64,000 bases of DNA, from positions 18,874,600 to 18,938,599 of the forward strand of contig NC_086370.1 of NCBI RefSeq assembly GCF_036324505.1, given 5' to 3'. Made by a program: the position numbers and the translations under genes. A model generated the notes under the pieces. It searched no databases, was not told the DNA's origin, and saw nothing but the letters and a program-made list of their open reading frames with translations. Positions within the stretch are counted from its first letter, which is position 1, and each line of letters begins with the position of its first letter. This stretch comes from Eleginops maclovinus. Its lineage: Eukaryota; Chordata; Actinopteri; Perciformes; Eleginopidae. This document shows, in pieces, positions 1-13,450 of this stretch.

Positions 1-334
1 ACTTGCAGTCCTGATCTGTTTTTATCCCACCACAGCATCAGTCTGTGAACAGGGAAAGTAGGTGAAGCTCGCTGAGAAGTTGTCGCCCGCAGCATCCATC
101 AGCTCACTGTGTCTGCTCCTGACCGATTCAATACTCCCAGCAGTATTTCAAACTTGATCTGCTGCCAAAAATTGCCACTTGTTTTGTTTGGTCTTGGTTT
201 CATTTCTGATAGCAATCATTGTCAAGCTTGTTGACACACTTTGCATTTCCTATTGAAATAATAAAAGTCTTCCTGTGTTGCCAGTGAAGCTGCAGCAGTA
301 ACATAACACACTATTTCATTGGGAATGTTGTCAG

Positions 335-757
335 CAGGGCTGCCCTCGACTAAAGATTTTTCTCGTAGACTAATAGTCGTCAATTCTGGGGATTAGTCGA
401 CTAATCGTCTCACGTATATATGATATATTATGATTTATAAAAAATCATCTCCCAAAATGGTTTAAGTTTCAAAGGCTGATAAAGAACGTTATTATAACAG
501 CATGTTCACATGAAATATAAAATAAAACGAATAGTTAACCGTTGAAATATAAATCAAACTGTACACGTAGAAAGAGCATGAGTCACAGCGCACCACTGAC
601 GGACGGAGCGGTACAAAGAGCAGAAGCTCCTGTAAGGATTCTCAGTGTCTGTGAACAAGCTTCTTTTTTTTTTATTCGACTAATAAACTAATGAAAAATG
701 TGTCCATGAATATTTTTTCGCGGATTAACGATTAGTGACTGATGGGGGGAAGCTCTA
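335..757. mobile_element. Non-autonomous hAT-like MITE with 8-bp target duplication
   Basis: The left end starts cagggctgccctcgac and the right end, reverse-complemented, starts tagagcttcccccc, an imperfect terminal inverted repeat. The flanks are gttgtcag (327-334) and gttttcag (758-765), an 8-bp target site duplication with one mismatch, as hAT elements make. The interior is AT-rich, with blocks such as ttagtcgactaatcg and attcgactaataaact that are common in fish repeats. No transposase is encoded. Confidence 0.75.
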
Positions 758-2039
758 GTTTTCAGAGACACCTTGTTTGTAACACTGCGAATATATAAAT
801 ATTCCACATCTATCAACAGCAGACCATAGGATCAGTCATGTACTTAATTCTGTTATAGAAAGCAACTTAATAGACATTTAGTGAAATCAAAATATTTGTG
901 ACTAATACTTTATTGAAAAATGTGTCCCTACAGAAGTACAGATGCCATGACCACACCAACACATAAATCCCAGGGGGGGTCACGAGAGTTCGAAGGGTCA
1001 ACCGGGTCAAGCGTGGCCTGAAGAAGCATTTCATTATATTTAAGGGGAATGAACAGCGGCATGACCATTCAGTCTGTCTGCTTAGAGCAACTCATTTAGA
1101 TTAATCACACCAGCAGATGTCAGTGCAACAAGCCCAGAGCCTACTGAACGTCTGATCATGTGACTTAAAAAAAGAAGAGAACAGTCAAATAGGAAAAGGG
1201 TTTTTATTGCCCTCTCTCCACGTATGTGAGGAATGTCTCTCCACCAATCGTGCTGTGTGTCGCGCAGGACACGGGACCCAGAAATCGATGACAGGGGTAC
1301 ATGATGATCCAGAAAGTCTCTCCCTCTTCTCGTCTGTGGGTTAATTTTGCTCCGCTATTATCTTTCTGCGGGACACTGCGATGTGAATCTGATACACCGG
1401 TGTACAGTAATACATCGAGCTAGACTTCTACACTGCTGGGCTGCTCACTTACATTCACACAACACGAGGATGAGTATTTTTGCAGAACAGCTTGAGCATG
1501 ATGCAAGTCAACATTCGGCGGTTCCTAGACTTTACACTGCACAGATACGTGGGAGTAAAACAGCAGCAGTTTGTGTAGTGGATGCAAGCTGTCAAACCGA
1601 ACCGGCTGAAGGTGCAGCTGAGGGTTGTTACCCGGTCTGAGGCTGGAGAGTTCACCAAGCACATTGAACAAATCAAGCTTGAAAGTAAGAGGGATATACT
1701 TAATAATAACATCTAATGAGCTTCAGGAAGGGCAGTTAGACTATCAACAACACAATTGTCTTACTGAGGCAGTGTGTATCCTCGTTGTTATGATAAATAC
1801 AAGTTCACTTTAAGATGAAATGTCTTGTTGAGAGCTTCCACTGAAATATTAGTCAGAGTCGGATCAGAATCAATCAACCAATCAGAACCAAGGTTTGATC
1901 CAATATAATGACTAACTACCTTAGTCTTTCACTGGAAGAAAACAAATATGAAATATGATGTTGTTTAACAGCAAATTTGGGGTAGAGACGGAATAGTGTC
2001 ACATTCAATGAGATATGCTTATTTGTTTTCATGCTGATA
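758..2039. other. Intron segment, nothing recognised
   Basis: Unique-looking sequence. Overlapping 97- and 85-codon ORFs on opposite strands near 1350-1710 have no protein-like features. The first 334 bases of the window are likewise featureless. Confidence 0.6.
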
Positions 2040-2290
2040 GCCAGATTGAAAAGCTTGATACCACTATTATGTTTGAATGTCAATATGAAGCTACTGCCCG
2101 CTGCTTCTTAGCTTAGCACAAAGTCTGGAGGCAGGGGGCAAAATCCTCTTCAATCAGCACCTCTACATCTCTGTTCGGAAATCTAAGTCTAGGAATAACA
2201 TATTGTGGTATTACACAGGTTATGAAGCACATTACTTATTGGAGTAGTGAACTATTCATTTAATACATCACATACACAACTAGAAGGGCA
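2040..2290 (+). repeat. Degenerate teleost interspersed repeat (agcttagcataaag family)
   Basis: It contains gaagctactgcccgctgctt, agcttagcacaaagtctgga, ggcagggggcaaaatcc and cagcacctctacatctc. These track in order a common fish repeat with TTAGCTTAGCATAAAGACTGGAAACAGGGGGAAAC and CCAGCACCTCTAAAGCTC. A second copy lies near 61660-61830. Confidence 0.55.
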
Positions 2291-3213
<923 letters not shown>

Positions 3214-4350
3214 CACAGCACTCTGCAGCGCTCGGTCTCTGCTCTCTTCACTTAGGTGGATTCTGATCTGCCAAACTTAATTTCACCCCTTCTTCTTCAG
3301 CAGTCTTGCCTTATCTCTTTCTTTGTACTTAATGTTTCTTTTTTGGCCCGCTGTCATTCTCACTCTGACTCCCTCACACAATGTATTATCAGAAGATGTA
3401 AAGGATTACAAAAATTAACAAAAAATCTGGCAAAGACATTATTACTCAAGTCATTTAATTGACCTAAGCAGGTGATATATTTGTGACACATTCCCTTCAT
3501 GATGATTATTTTTCATGGTAAAAATGACCTCAGTACTGAAAGAATATACAAACATTTTAAGCTTGTATTATCTTAACACGCTAAGGGTCATATAGGTACA
3601 CTGAGATTATGGCAGGGTCAACAACAACTCAATTAAACATCATGTCAGAATAGTCGCTCATGCACTACACACACACATATTGAGGAAGATGAAGGTACAA
3701 CAATTTAAGTGCATACACATCCATGTACTATAGAAATCACTCATCATATTTACACAAAATATACACATATTTCTATAAATAAATATGCATTTCTCTACCC
3801 CCCCTCCCACATATTCAATCATCTAAGCCCCTCGATGCACTGCACCATGTGTAAAATGGCCTGATCCTGACTCATAACCGTCATGGTGACATTGAAAAAA
3901 TGGTTGAATCTCCGATCTGCCAACACATCATAATATGATACAGGAGAATCTTTACAGCCATTTTACTCAGTCAGACTGTCACCACACAGACTGATAAACA
4001 ATATCGGAGAGGCATTAAAATCTACTCCTATCAAAATGTTTCATCTTAGGCATCAGTAAATTGTAAAAGACTGAAAAGATACAAAAGTCATGCTGACCTT
4101 TCGAGAGGAACAAAAAGCACAGCTTTGCTCTGTTTCTGTTGTCTCCTCTGTGTCATTTCTGCTTAGATCCAACACTTCCTGTAATTGGTCACTTCAGCAA
4201 CTTGTCCGTGTGTGTGAGTGTGTGTCTATGTTTTTTTCCGAGCAGCTGTAGCAGCCATTTGTCTGTCAGGAGGTGAAGGTCCCAGAAAAGTTAAAAGTGC
4301 ACAGTAGGTGTCAAGATGGCTGACACACAGCTGACAGCATCCAGGTCAGC
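3214..4350. other. Intron segment, nothing recognised
   Basis: AT-rich, with a few short acacat runs. No repeat family, exon or RNA gene seen. Confidence 0.6.
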
Positions 4351-4536
<186 letters not shown>

Positions 4537-4739
4537 GACAGCAACCTAGTCAGCAGCAACCCTAACAACAACCTGACTCATATTGCTGCGTCCCGGTGCA
4601 TCAGATCAAGGCTTCATGCTGACAGATAGCAAAGTGTGCGATTAGATGGAGAGGACGATTTAGCAGGTACTTAAAAAAAGTCATTTCCTACAGTGACCTG
4701 TAGGACTGCAGACTTTGATAAAGCACCAAAACTAATAAA

Positions 4740-4870
4740 ACCTTCATTATCGATTTATGGGATTTCTTTTTTTTGATGGATTAAATTGTTCAGTCTACAA
4801 AATGCCAGGAATAAATATCGACATCGGAAAGAAATGAACACTTTTCCAATTTGCCGATGTGACTGATTGT
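4740..4870 (+). repeat. Fragment of the cgattaatcg repeat
   Basis: The blocks ttcattatcgatttatggga and gttcagtctacaaaatgcca correspond to the ATTATCGATTAATC and GTTTGGTCTATAAAATGTCAG parts of this family. Only about 130 bp can be followed. Confidence 0.4.
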
Positions 4871-5169
4871 TACATATAAATAAATGCGGCTCGATTTACT
4901 TCTTATCTAGTTGAAGTTTCAGTCATTTTGAAAAGCATTGTACTTTGCCTGCATCTGACAAAGGGCCATCACAATACTGGAAGACATGATGATAATCTCA
5001 ACTGCAGGAGAGACTTTTGGAGAGTTACTTTATTGCAATAAGTGGAAAAAATTGAATATTGGAATGACATTGGCAAACAGTAGCCATGACTAAATGGATG
5101 TAGCAAAAACAGTGAATTGTATTATAGGAAGAAAATGGATTTGATACAAATTCGTCACGACTAGCCAAG

Positions 5170-5450
5170 ACTAGACCTTCATAATAACATTTTTATTTAT
5201 TTTTATTAGTCAATTTATTGAACATGCTAAAGATTTTTTTACAAGGTATAATTAAGTTGTTTTCCTTCATGTGCAAAAGGGGCAAGAAGACGCATTCAAA
5301 CCTTTCTAGTCCTACCCCGTCTAGCAAACACTGCTCATCAAAATCAAAATTCAGTTCATATTCGTCAGCAGTCGTGATATTTGATAATCACCTCTTTGTA
5401 CAAGTATTAAAAAAGGAAATCTAATAATCTTTACAGGTAAACCAACATCG
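5170..5450 (-). mobile_element. Probable LINE 3' tail, reverse orientation
   Basis: On the minus strand the stretch reads ggggtaggactagaaagg, then cgtcttcttgccccttttg, then gcatgttcaataaattgac and an A-rich end. This order (GGGTAGGACTA, CTTCTTCCTACTCC, CATGTTCAATAAA) resembles 3' UTRs of fish LINEs as I recall them. No coding part is left. The family is uncertain. Confidence 0.45.
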
Positions 5451-5559
5451 TCAAAGACAAGAATAGCCCCCAGATCATCCGTCCTGCTCATAACCATTTA
5501 GAATTTGGTTTCTGAATAGTTAAGATCAGATCACAGTCTTTCCAAAACCAAATCATACA

Positions 5560-5650
5560 CATTTTATAAAAAAATACAAAATAGTGAGACGCAGAAAATC
5601 TTCACATTTGAGGGACCAGAAAGTGTTTAGTACTTCTGCCTGATTAACAT
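5560..5650 (+). repeat. Fragment of the cgattaatcg repeat
   Basis: The block gacgcagaaaatcttcacat followed by ttgagggaccagaaagtg matches the middle of this family (GAAGCAGAAAATCTTCACATTTGAGAGGCTGGAA). It is short and may be the continuation of the 4740-4870 fragment, split by the LINE tail at 5170-5450. Confidence 0.35.
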
Positions 5651-8517
5651 TTTGCCATGAGTGTGGTGGATTAGAGCACTGCCAGAGTAATACGCACTTA
5701 AGTAATGCTTCAGCACAGCTACAGTAATGAGGTAAAATTATACTTTACAACAGGTTCATGTAAAGTTGTGTCCAACCTCAAAATGTAAACCTGTAATAGG
5801 AGTCTTTTTCACCCTCCAATAGTGACACATTAACAAGAAACTGTCACTGGTGGTTCAGCATTTGGTATATTCTTACTCACTTCCCTCCAGGTATAGGATC
5901 ATACTATTACTATAGATTTATGATGGAACAAGGATGAGACATAGCACAGAGGGAAGGTGAGGCGTCTCCGAGTTCAGCTGAGCAAAAATACCCAGAGTGA
6001 GATCGTCAACGTGGCATTACACATAATCAAGAGCTGGCTAGAAGTGGCTGTAGGGCTTTTCTATTTCGAACATGACGGGCGTTTGTGAAAGCAACCAAAG
6101 AGAGGAGAAAGAACTGCTCAAAGAGGAAGACAGATAATATGCTAGCTGTCTGCTGCGTGAGGGTGTAGGAGAAGTATTAATCACATGGGGAATCAGAGAA
6201 ATGACCATGGCTCGGTTAAGTCTGAGGGAGCGGGATGAATGTTGGTAATGAAATGACTGCGAGGTGAAAGCTGTTACAGAAAATATTGAGTTACAGAATC
6301 ATCATCAGAAAAATAAAAGCCTTCATCCCAGCTTTGTTTAACATTAGCAGTGATTCAGTGGTGACACATCTCACTTTTATTCCAGAAGGAAGAAAGATTT
6401 CCCTCCCAGATTGAATCATAATTGCTTTATTTTCTTTATTCAGAATGTATGAAAGTCTAGGATGACTTGATTTACATGTCTAACCAATACTCCAAAAACT
6501 AAAATATTAAATGTTTTAATAATACCGTATATTATAGCCAGTAAATATTAGCTGACTGATGATTTCAGCCGTGAGAACCACCCTAAAATAACTCTTAGTG
6601 TCCTATGAAGCCCAATGGGATGTCCAAAATCCAACTTTATTGACTTTGGTATTATATTAAGCAGCAAATCGGAACAGCCGAAAAGCCGCCCCTTCGATAT
6701 GGTGAGTAATTTAGCATTAAATAACAATAATAATCTTTAATCAATTATTTAAATAGTTGCTGAAATTGTCATATAGTTGGCTTTCTTATACTATTCTTTA
6801 TTCCAGCCTTTTTTAATTTACCTATCACATCGTCACATCTTAACCTTAATTCTTTCCGTACTAGTTGCTTTTGGCTCTCCTCTCCTCTCCTCTCCTCCTG
6901 TGTTTTCACCCTTGCTGAACAGTATCAGTGATGGATTCCTGGCAGGAGCAGAGGGCTCTCAGGGCACCTAGAGCCAGAGCGCAGCATCCATCCTGAATAC
7001 CTGTCATTACCTGGGGGGTAAACTCGAATCACAACATGAACAGACAATAAAAACCCTCTTAGCACCAATCCTTTACTGTAATAAAATGATCTGCAGACCT
7101 TCGTATAAATCTGTGAAGATTAATCACACATTCACTCAATGTCCGAGCCTTAAAGGTAAACTTACCGATTAGTCCCCTTAAAACTCAAATGCTGTACCAT
7201 AATCTGTTTAATAATACCTAACATCAACAGATAATGACATGAATAGCAAAAGAAAAAGGTCACATTTAAGTAAGAGAACAGCTGTTCCCTGTTAGTAATA
7301 ATAAGTAGGCCTTATTACAGAGTGCAACTCATCATTAAAGCAAATGAAGGTGATGACGGTATAATGATAGTAACACAATGATGAACAATATGAAGGTAAG
7401 GACACCCAGAGCAGAAAAGAGACACATTTCTTTGCTAACAACTCCAGGCATTGATTTCTCTTCCCTGGCTTCTCTCAGAAACAACCAGGGCAAGAGAGGA
7501 GGACAGCAGTAAAGAAAATCTAAAAGAGGAAAAACTCAGCGGTAAGAATCGAGGACATTTAGGGGGGAGCACAAATATAGGCAAGATATAAATCACCACT
7601 CTGCCCTGTCCCCAGCCTCATCCTTGAATTTCAGACATAGTACAATTTGATACTGCGATTCGGTCAAACCGCGGCAGGCATCCTCTCTGACCTTTCTCAA
7701 TCCACCACACACGGAGTCGTCGGTGAAGCAGGTTGTGCTTTAAGTCGTCTCGCGGTGAGGAGAGCCTTCACAAGGATGATTAAATACACTTTCATCCCAC
7801 AATATGCTCCAAGTGTGCGCTGATGACAAACATGTTTGGCAAAGCTGCTCGTGAATAATTCAGTATGAGACAATAAGTAGACAGAATGCTTTGCTGCTAT
7901 TCTGGCTGTCCACACAACTGTTAGCAAAAACACTCGAAGGCTGCCAAAAATCTCTCTAGTGTGTATTCTGTCAGACTGTGTAAAGGTCTATTTCTCCAGT
8001 GATCTGACACATAACAAGTAAAAAGAATAGCAATCCCACCTTGGAGCTACAATCAACCTTTCCCCATCAGCCGGCATTATACTAGATTACAGCGTTCCGC
8101 GCAGGCTTGCTTTAAAGACATACTCTACTAGCCAGGAGATGACAAAAGCGATCATTTCACTGTGTGTTTCACCTCCCGCTATACGGCACAGTACACCCAA
8201 GGCCACATACACACTGTGGAAGTACTGAATTTCCATGCTGAGATTACACTGCTATAAAGACTGCAACCTTTTCACACTAAATTACCTCCTTTAAGGTGCA
8301 ATGGAGTCTTTCCCTCAGGGCCAAAAGCAAAAAAAATATATAGCCTATGTGATGTGACAAAGTGGTGTTAAGAGCCGCTGTTGTAGCTGAGACCATTAGC
8401 CGGACATTGTAGGGAGTTTATTGTACTTCAGAGGGCGATAATACACAGAAAAGAAGAAATATAGCGCACAAGGACCATAACGGCTAAATCCTTTACAGTG
8501 AAAATAAAGAATAAAGG
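5651..8517. other. Intron segment, nothing recognised
   Basis: About 2.9 kb without a supported feature. A small ctcctctcctctcctctcc pyrimidine repeat lies near 6877-6897. Confidence 0.6.
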
Positions 8518-8518
8518 T

Positions 8519-8550
<32 letters not shown>

Positions 8551-8551
8551 A
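8518..8551. repeat. (GGAT)n tetranucleotide repeat
   Basis: About eight units of atgg/ggat, the first with a c (ggac). A shorter copy of the same motif lies near 30377-30400. Confidence 0.95.
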
Positions 8552-8728
8552 GTATACATATCATTCATATCCAATCAGGGTGGAGGATATTGGGACAGAA
8601 GGATGCAACCTCGTTTAGGAGTAGGTTCGATGAGACAGAGGGGACGGGGGTGCGGTGCAGATTTTCCCCTCTAATCATGAATCTAGCCGTTTTATTGTGT
8701 TCCCAAGAGAGCCCTGAATACACCCCCT

Positions 8729-8787
8729 TCTCGCTGCTGCCGCCCGCCCCCCCCCCTCCCCCTCTCCGTCCTCTCCCTCCCCCCCAT
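8729..8787. repeat. C-rich tract, G-quadruplex candidate on minus strand
   Basis: C runs of 3 to 10 bases separated by one to three bases (cgcccgcccccccccc, tcccc, ctccctccccccc). The minus strand therefore has at least four G runs close together. The 3-bp spacers could fit a quadruplex or a triplex. Confidence 0.6.
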
Positions 8788-9160
8788 GCGAGAGGGCTAG
8801 CTGTGAGGAGGTGTGATTACCATCGATCTGTCCTAACACAGCCCATTTCCTCAGCTCCACAGCCACAAGGCCGGGACCACACTCTGCTGCTGCTGCCCTT
8901 GCCCAGGGACAGAGGCTTTTTTCTAGGGGGAGACAAATGTGAGAGGACTGGGTGACAAATCCACGGAAGAATTATAAAATCTGAGACAACATATAACACA
9001 AAAATCTCATGACGAGTGGATCCTGTAGAGCAAATGTTGGGTTTTTCATTGCTGAGGTGTTAGGCAAAAGTCAACAAAAAAAGATGACTGTGCAATTCTG
9101 GTTATCGCTGCACGTGACGGGGGACTGGCAGGTGGTTAAGTGGAGGACAGGGAGACAGTG

Positions 9161-9190
9161 TTGTGGTGGAGGTGGAGGTGGAGGTGGGGG
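9161..9190. repeat. (GGAGGT)n short tandem repeat
   Basis: Five hexanucleotide-like units (ggtggaggtggaggtgg) ending in gggggcgcgc. It lies 60 bp before a long GT array. Confidence 0.9.
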
Positions 9191-9248
9191 CGCGCAAAAG
9201 AAAGTAATTATCAAATCGTACAGGCGTGAGTCCCAAGGGCCAATGGAG

Positions 9249-9249
9249 T

Positions 9250-9332
<83 letters not shown>

Positions 9333-9364
9333 GTGTGCGTGTGCGTGTGCCTGTGTGTGTGTGC
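9249..9364. repeat. (GT)n microsatellite with GTGC interruptions
   Basis: About 116 bp of GT, interrupted by gtgc near 9293, 9327, 9337 and beyond, then a short gagaga end. Confidence 0.97.
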
Positions 9365-9438
9365 GAGAGAGGCACCATTTCAATTGGATAAGCTTTATCT
9401 GTGAGTGTATGAGAAGCACCTGCCATATATGCATAAAT

Positions 9439-9439
<1 letters not shown>

Positions 9440-9468
<29 letters not shown>
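9440..9468. repeat. (CA)n microsatellite, short
   Basis: About 14 CA units. The strand phase switches relative to the GT array 75 bp to its left, so the two arrays can pair as inverted repeats. Confidence 0.95.
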
Positions 9469-9471
<3 letters not shown>

Positions 9472-9570
9472 TGTGACACACCACATTTAAGAGCCTGATG
9501 GAAGAGGTCTGGCATTGATGCACAGTAGGGGATTAATGAGTGTGATGTTGTAGGAGCGGGTGCGTTGTTG

Positions 9571-9591
9571 CACGCATGCACACGCGCACGT

Positions 9592-9627
<36 letters not shown>
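9571..9627. repeat. Alternating purine-pyrimidine tract with (CA)n
   Basis: The sequence cacgcatgcacacgcgcacg, then tgcgcac, runs into about 15 CA units. It is strictly alternating with CG and GC steps, so it is a strong Z-DNA candidate. Confidence 0.9.
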
Positions 9628-9630
<3 letters not shown>

Positions 9631-9776
9631 TGCTTCAGTGAACAGTGTGTAGGGAATGACCAGAGACAGACTTCAGATGGAAAGCAAGGAGAGAAGCTGT
9701 CGTGCTTTTAGGCTTTTAAAAAAACAATGAGGCGTTTTATTAGCAGTAGGTGAGAGAGAGAAAGCTAATTATTCAC

Positions 9777-9900
<124 letters not shown>

Positions 9901-9949
9901 CAAGCCTTCCTCAGCTGCCTTTCAAACACAAATGTGGGCATCACCTCAT

Positions 9950-10113
9950 GTCCACTTTTCTATTCTTGTCTCTTTTCTCTTATTCCCTGTGTTCAAAAAG
10001 TCACCCTTTCCCTTCTCTCCCTTTGCATCCCTCCCACACCTGCTCCCCTTTTGGCCTCTCTTCCTCTCCCTCTGTCCTTGCTCACTCCCCCCCCCCCCCA
10101 ACCCAACCCCCCT
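9950..10113. repeat. Pyrimidine-rich tract ending in a G-quadruplex candidate (minus strand)
   Basis: The sequence is CT-biased for about 135 bp. It then carries C13 (10087-10099), C3 (10102-10104) and C6 (10107-10112) separated by two As each. On the minus strand this is G6-TT-G3-TT-G13, and the G13 run can supply two tracts, giving a short-loop quadruplex. Confidence 0.6.
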
Positions 10114-11419
10114 AGCCCTGTAATCACATCGCTAAGCAGCATTACTGTATCTTTAACTACGTGTGAATAATCTCACGGTGAACTAAACTCCTTCTCCGTC
10201 TCAGCCTTAAGCTTCGGAGGTGAGTTTTAAATGAGATGGAGAGGCAAGTCTTTCTTAACACTTGTTCAGAGAGGACAGCCCCCACAGTTTAGTAGAACTT
10301 GCTGTTGCTTCACTCACACCAAACATCTGCTCCTTACTGTATTTCATTCCGCTGCTATATGTGTTAGCTTGAAACTTGAACTACAATCCTGCATGGGATG
10401 TCAGATGGCAGCCAGCTTGTATTTCCAGCAATGCAAACTGCAAAAAACAAATTCCATATCCTAGTGAGAGGAATTTACAACCTCTGCTAGGAAGCATTTT
10501 TGGAATCTTCATTTTTTTCTGAAGCTTGCAAAATGAACAAAACACTAATTATGTTGCATTAATGTACACTTCATTTGTACAGCAGTAATCACACAGCAAG
10601 AAATGCTTCTGTATTTACATGCATAACATATCCTTTGTTTGCAGTTATTTTCATTGCTGATTAACCCGACAATTATTTCCTTTATTTATCCCTTGCTCAA
10701 TAAAACGTTACATAATTACAATTTCTTGTAAGGAGATGCCATCAAATAGTTTTTTTTCTATCAATTTAACAATTTATTTTCACATTAAAGGACTTAAATT
10801 AGCATATGCTCACGACTCAGAGGCTGAAATAAGGGAAACTTCAATTATAACAATGATAAAAAATAAAAAAATACAGAATCCTTTTGTTTTTAGCTCGATC
10901 TGCAGTGATCATGTCAATAAAAAGCAGAAAAACATGCCAATTAATCCTAACACATGCGCTTAAACACAGCATATGCATTATAAACACACCAATGAAATCA
11001 ACTAATACAAGACATTTTCAAAGGCAGGACTAACAATTCTTAAGAGAAGAAGAGAAGATAGGATGTTCCTGTCCAAGGTTAACTTTGTATCTCTATATTT
11101 AAAGAGTTCAGATTGAAGGATTTAATGCTCCTTTACTGTTTGCTATAATTCATCTGGCTTTTATTACCCTCTAAAGTCTTATTAAATAGCAGCATTTGTT
11201 GTAGATGTAAGGCAGTGAAACACTCTTGATGTATTTTCCCATTGAACATTTGGCCAGCAATGAGCATTACAATATGACCCTTTAATGTAAAACAGGAAAT
11301 CATATCCAGTTGTTCCCAATTAAAGAAAGCAAGAGGGATAAAGGAGGAGGGAGTGTGCACGTGGATTTGTACAGCAGCAAGAAAGACGCCACTCACCTTC
11401 AAATGACCTTTAGGCTTAC
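10114..11419. other. AT-rich intron segment, nothing recognised
   Basis: AT-rich, especially 10500-11000, with no ORF of note. Confidence 0.6.
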
Positions 11420-11590
11420 GATCATGCTCTCTCCTCTCTTTCCCTGCCTCCATACAGTAATTCTCTCCATTTCTTCTTATCGCTCACTCTCTCCTCTCTT
11501 TCACACTGACGCTCACTCTCTCTCATCTATTAGTCCTTATCTCTTCTTCTTTCTCACTGCTTCTCTCTCTCTCATGCACACACACATTAT
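11420..11590. repeat. Pyrimidine-rich low-complexity tract
   Basis: CT-rich for about 170 bp with many ctctct runs, ending in catgcacacacac. No coding signal. Confidence 0.7.
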
Positions 11591-11796
11591 CCAGCGCCTA
11601 TGTGACTGGTAAAAGGATGTCAAAATGTAGGATTTAACACACCGTAAATCACCTGATGCACAAAAAAAGGACTCTGAGATGAACCAGACCAGTAACCACA
11701 ACTAGACAAAATTGATTTTATTTGCCCAAGTGGTAGGACAGACAAAAGCACACATTCACTGGTTTCCAGTTACGAAGGCTCCCTAAGAAATCCCAT

Positions 11797-11827
11797 CACA
11801 CACACACACACACATACACACACACCA
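11797..11827. repeat. (CA)n microsatellite, short
   Basis: About 14 CA units with one TA interruption. Confidence 0.9.
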
Positions 11828-12509
11828 TCCCCAAGCAGTAGCTCTTGGTGAAGACCCCTTGAAGTGTTCGATCAATAATTAGAACAATCCTTATTACATG
11901 CTCTCATTTCCCCTTAGAGACCAGGGCTAATGTAGAACAATAGCAGCAGCATGCAGCGGAGTGAGGACGCTGTGTCGCACATCCCGCACATTCCAGGCCA
12001 TGTTTAGTACAAGAGTGGGGATTAAAATGGACAGAGTAACTTGAGTTTTATAGGGCGTAAGTGAATTAGAATGCATGTGAATGGCTCAAGACGAATCATG
12101 GTCAGAGCAAACGTCTGCAACATTCTGTTTCCTGTGGCTGCGTCACAATTAAAGCCACCTGTTTCGCTAGCGGGGGCTTTTAGTGTGAAGCAATGGCACT
12201 TGGAAAAAATGTGCTCAAACCTTCCATCCACTTTCATTTTATGTGAGTTTGGGGCAGACAATTATTTGCATCTGGTGATGAAGAAGATCTTTTGGTGAAC
12301 TTCCTCTTCTTCTCTGCCAACACTTGATACTATTAATGAGTGATAAATACTGAATGTAAATAGACAGAAACATTGCAGACCAACATTTGGTTTGATTTCC
12401 TTGAGAGTTAAAATCTTGCTGAGCTACCGTGAGACAAATGTGTGATATTGGGCTTTAAATAAATCTTACTCCTTTTTCTGTCAAAGCATACCAACTGGAA
12501 AAACCATTC
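11828..12509. other. Intron segment, nothing recognised
   Basis: Two overlapping ORFs on opposite strands near 12022-12298 look like chance. Nothing else seen. Confidence 0.55.
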
Positions 12510-12659
12510 TCAGTAGATAATAATAACTATCTGAATGTCCATATTCCCACTGAGTAAATAAGACACCATATCATCTTCATCAGTTGTCTTTCTTCCCAGC
12601 AACAGAAGCTTGGCAGCCTCCTCAAAGTCACGCTGATCGGCCGTCCAGCCGGTGGCCAT
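12510..12659 (-). CDS. Possible 49-codon small ORF in the ank3 intron (unrecognised)
   Basis: A minus-strand ORF starts with a near-ideal context (AAGATGG) and begins MATGWTADQRDFEEAAKLL. The first 24 or so codons are GC-rich and codon-like (GCC ACC GGC TGG ACG GCC). They predict an acidic amphipathic helix, with LLLLGRKTTDEDDM following. After that the frame turns AT-rich (SGNMDIQIVIIIY) and stops, as if a coding stretch runs out into intron. I do not recognise the protein. It could be a real microprotein, an unannotated exon, or a fragment of a processed gene copy. A weak donor-like GTGTCT follows the codon for M31. It is on the same strand as ank3. Confidence 0.25.
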   Translation of the reverse strand: MATGWTADQRDFEEAAKLLLLGRKTTDEDDMVSYLLSGNMDIQIVIIIY

Positions 12660-13448
12660 CTTGACGGTGAAAACATTTTTTAATACTGGGAGGAGTTCCC
12701 AAAGCCAATGTAATTAGCCGAGGCATGCATGAGCACCGAATTCATTAACCTCCATCTTTTATGGGCTAGTAGGGGAGGGGGAGGAGTGGGTGCGGGGAAG
12801 GAGGAGGGAAGCAACACGCGTGCCGGCTTTGTTTCAGCCGAAGCAGAAATGAGGCACAGAACGAAACATAAATATAGTAGAGGAATCTATTCAAATGTAT
12901 ATTGGTATTGTGTTTTTATGTTCTCCCTTTCTGCCCGTCCGCCCGCAGCCTGATGGCTCTTTTCCCCAAAGGTTTACTTTTCCTTTTGGGGCCAAAAGTT
13001 GTTGTTTTTTTAAGCTTAAGGGCACGTTATGAGAATAAAACAGTAAAGATGGACAACAGCTGAGAAACAGGCTTACTCTGAATATGAAACCCTTTTGGAT
13101 TTGACTGTAGAATAAGCCAAGAGAAAGCTTGACCCATATAAGCCCTATGAGAGAAACAATAGGTGCTGTACCAGCGCTCTCTCTGTGTACCGGAGCGGTG
13201 TGTACAACTGGGACCCAGCAGTAGGAAACCTATGGTTTACTTAGCTCTCTCTCTCTCTCTAGCAGGGAATCCATTGGGGGCTCCTGGCTATACATAATGT
13301 CATTAGAAGTAAAGCAGCTTGGGAATTTATGTAACACTGTAACAGGGGTTTCCCGTTCAAGTGACCACTGCTGTGTTTTCACAAGATCGCTCTCAGAAAA
13401 CATGTGAAAGTGAATTCCAGCATTAATACACACATACACACAGATACA
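12660..13448. other. Intron segment upstream of the small ORF
   Basis: It has a G-rich stretch near 12769-12810 and CpG-richer spots (acacgcgtgccggc, cccgtccgcccgc). A (CT)9 run lies near 13243-13260. No exon seen. Confidence 0.5.
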
Positions 13449-13450
13449 TA

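Noticed and set aside
1347..1640. 97-codon plus-strand ORF
   Set aside because: No domain or protein-like composition, and it overlaps an 85-codon ORF on the opposite strand.
8527..8955. 142-codon plus-strand ORF
   Set aside because: Starts in the GGAT repeat and is Pro-rich because of the C-rich tract; no family match.
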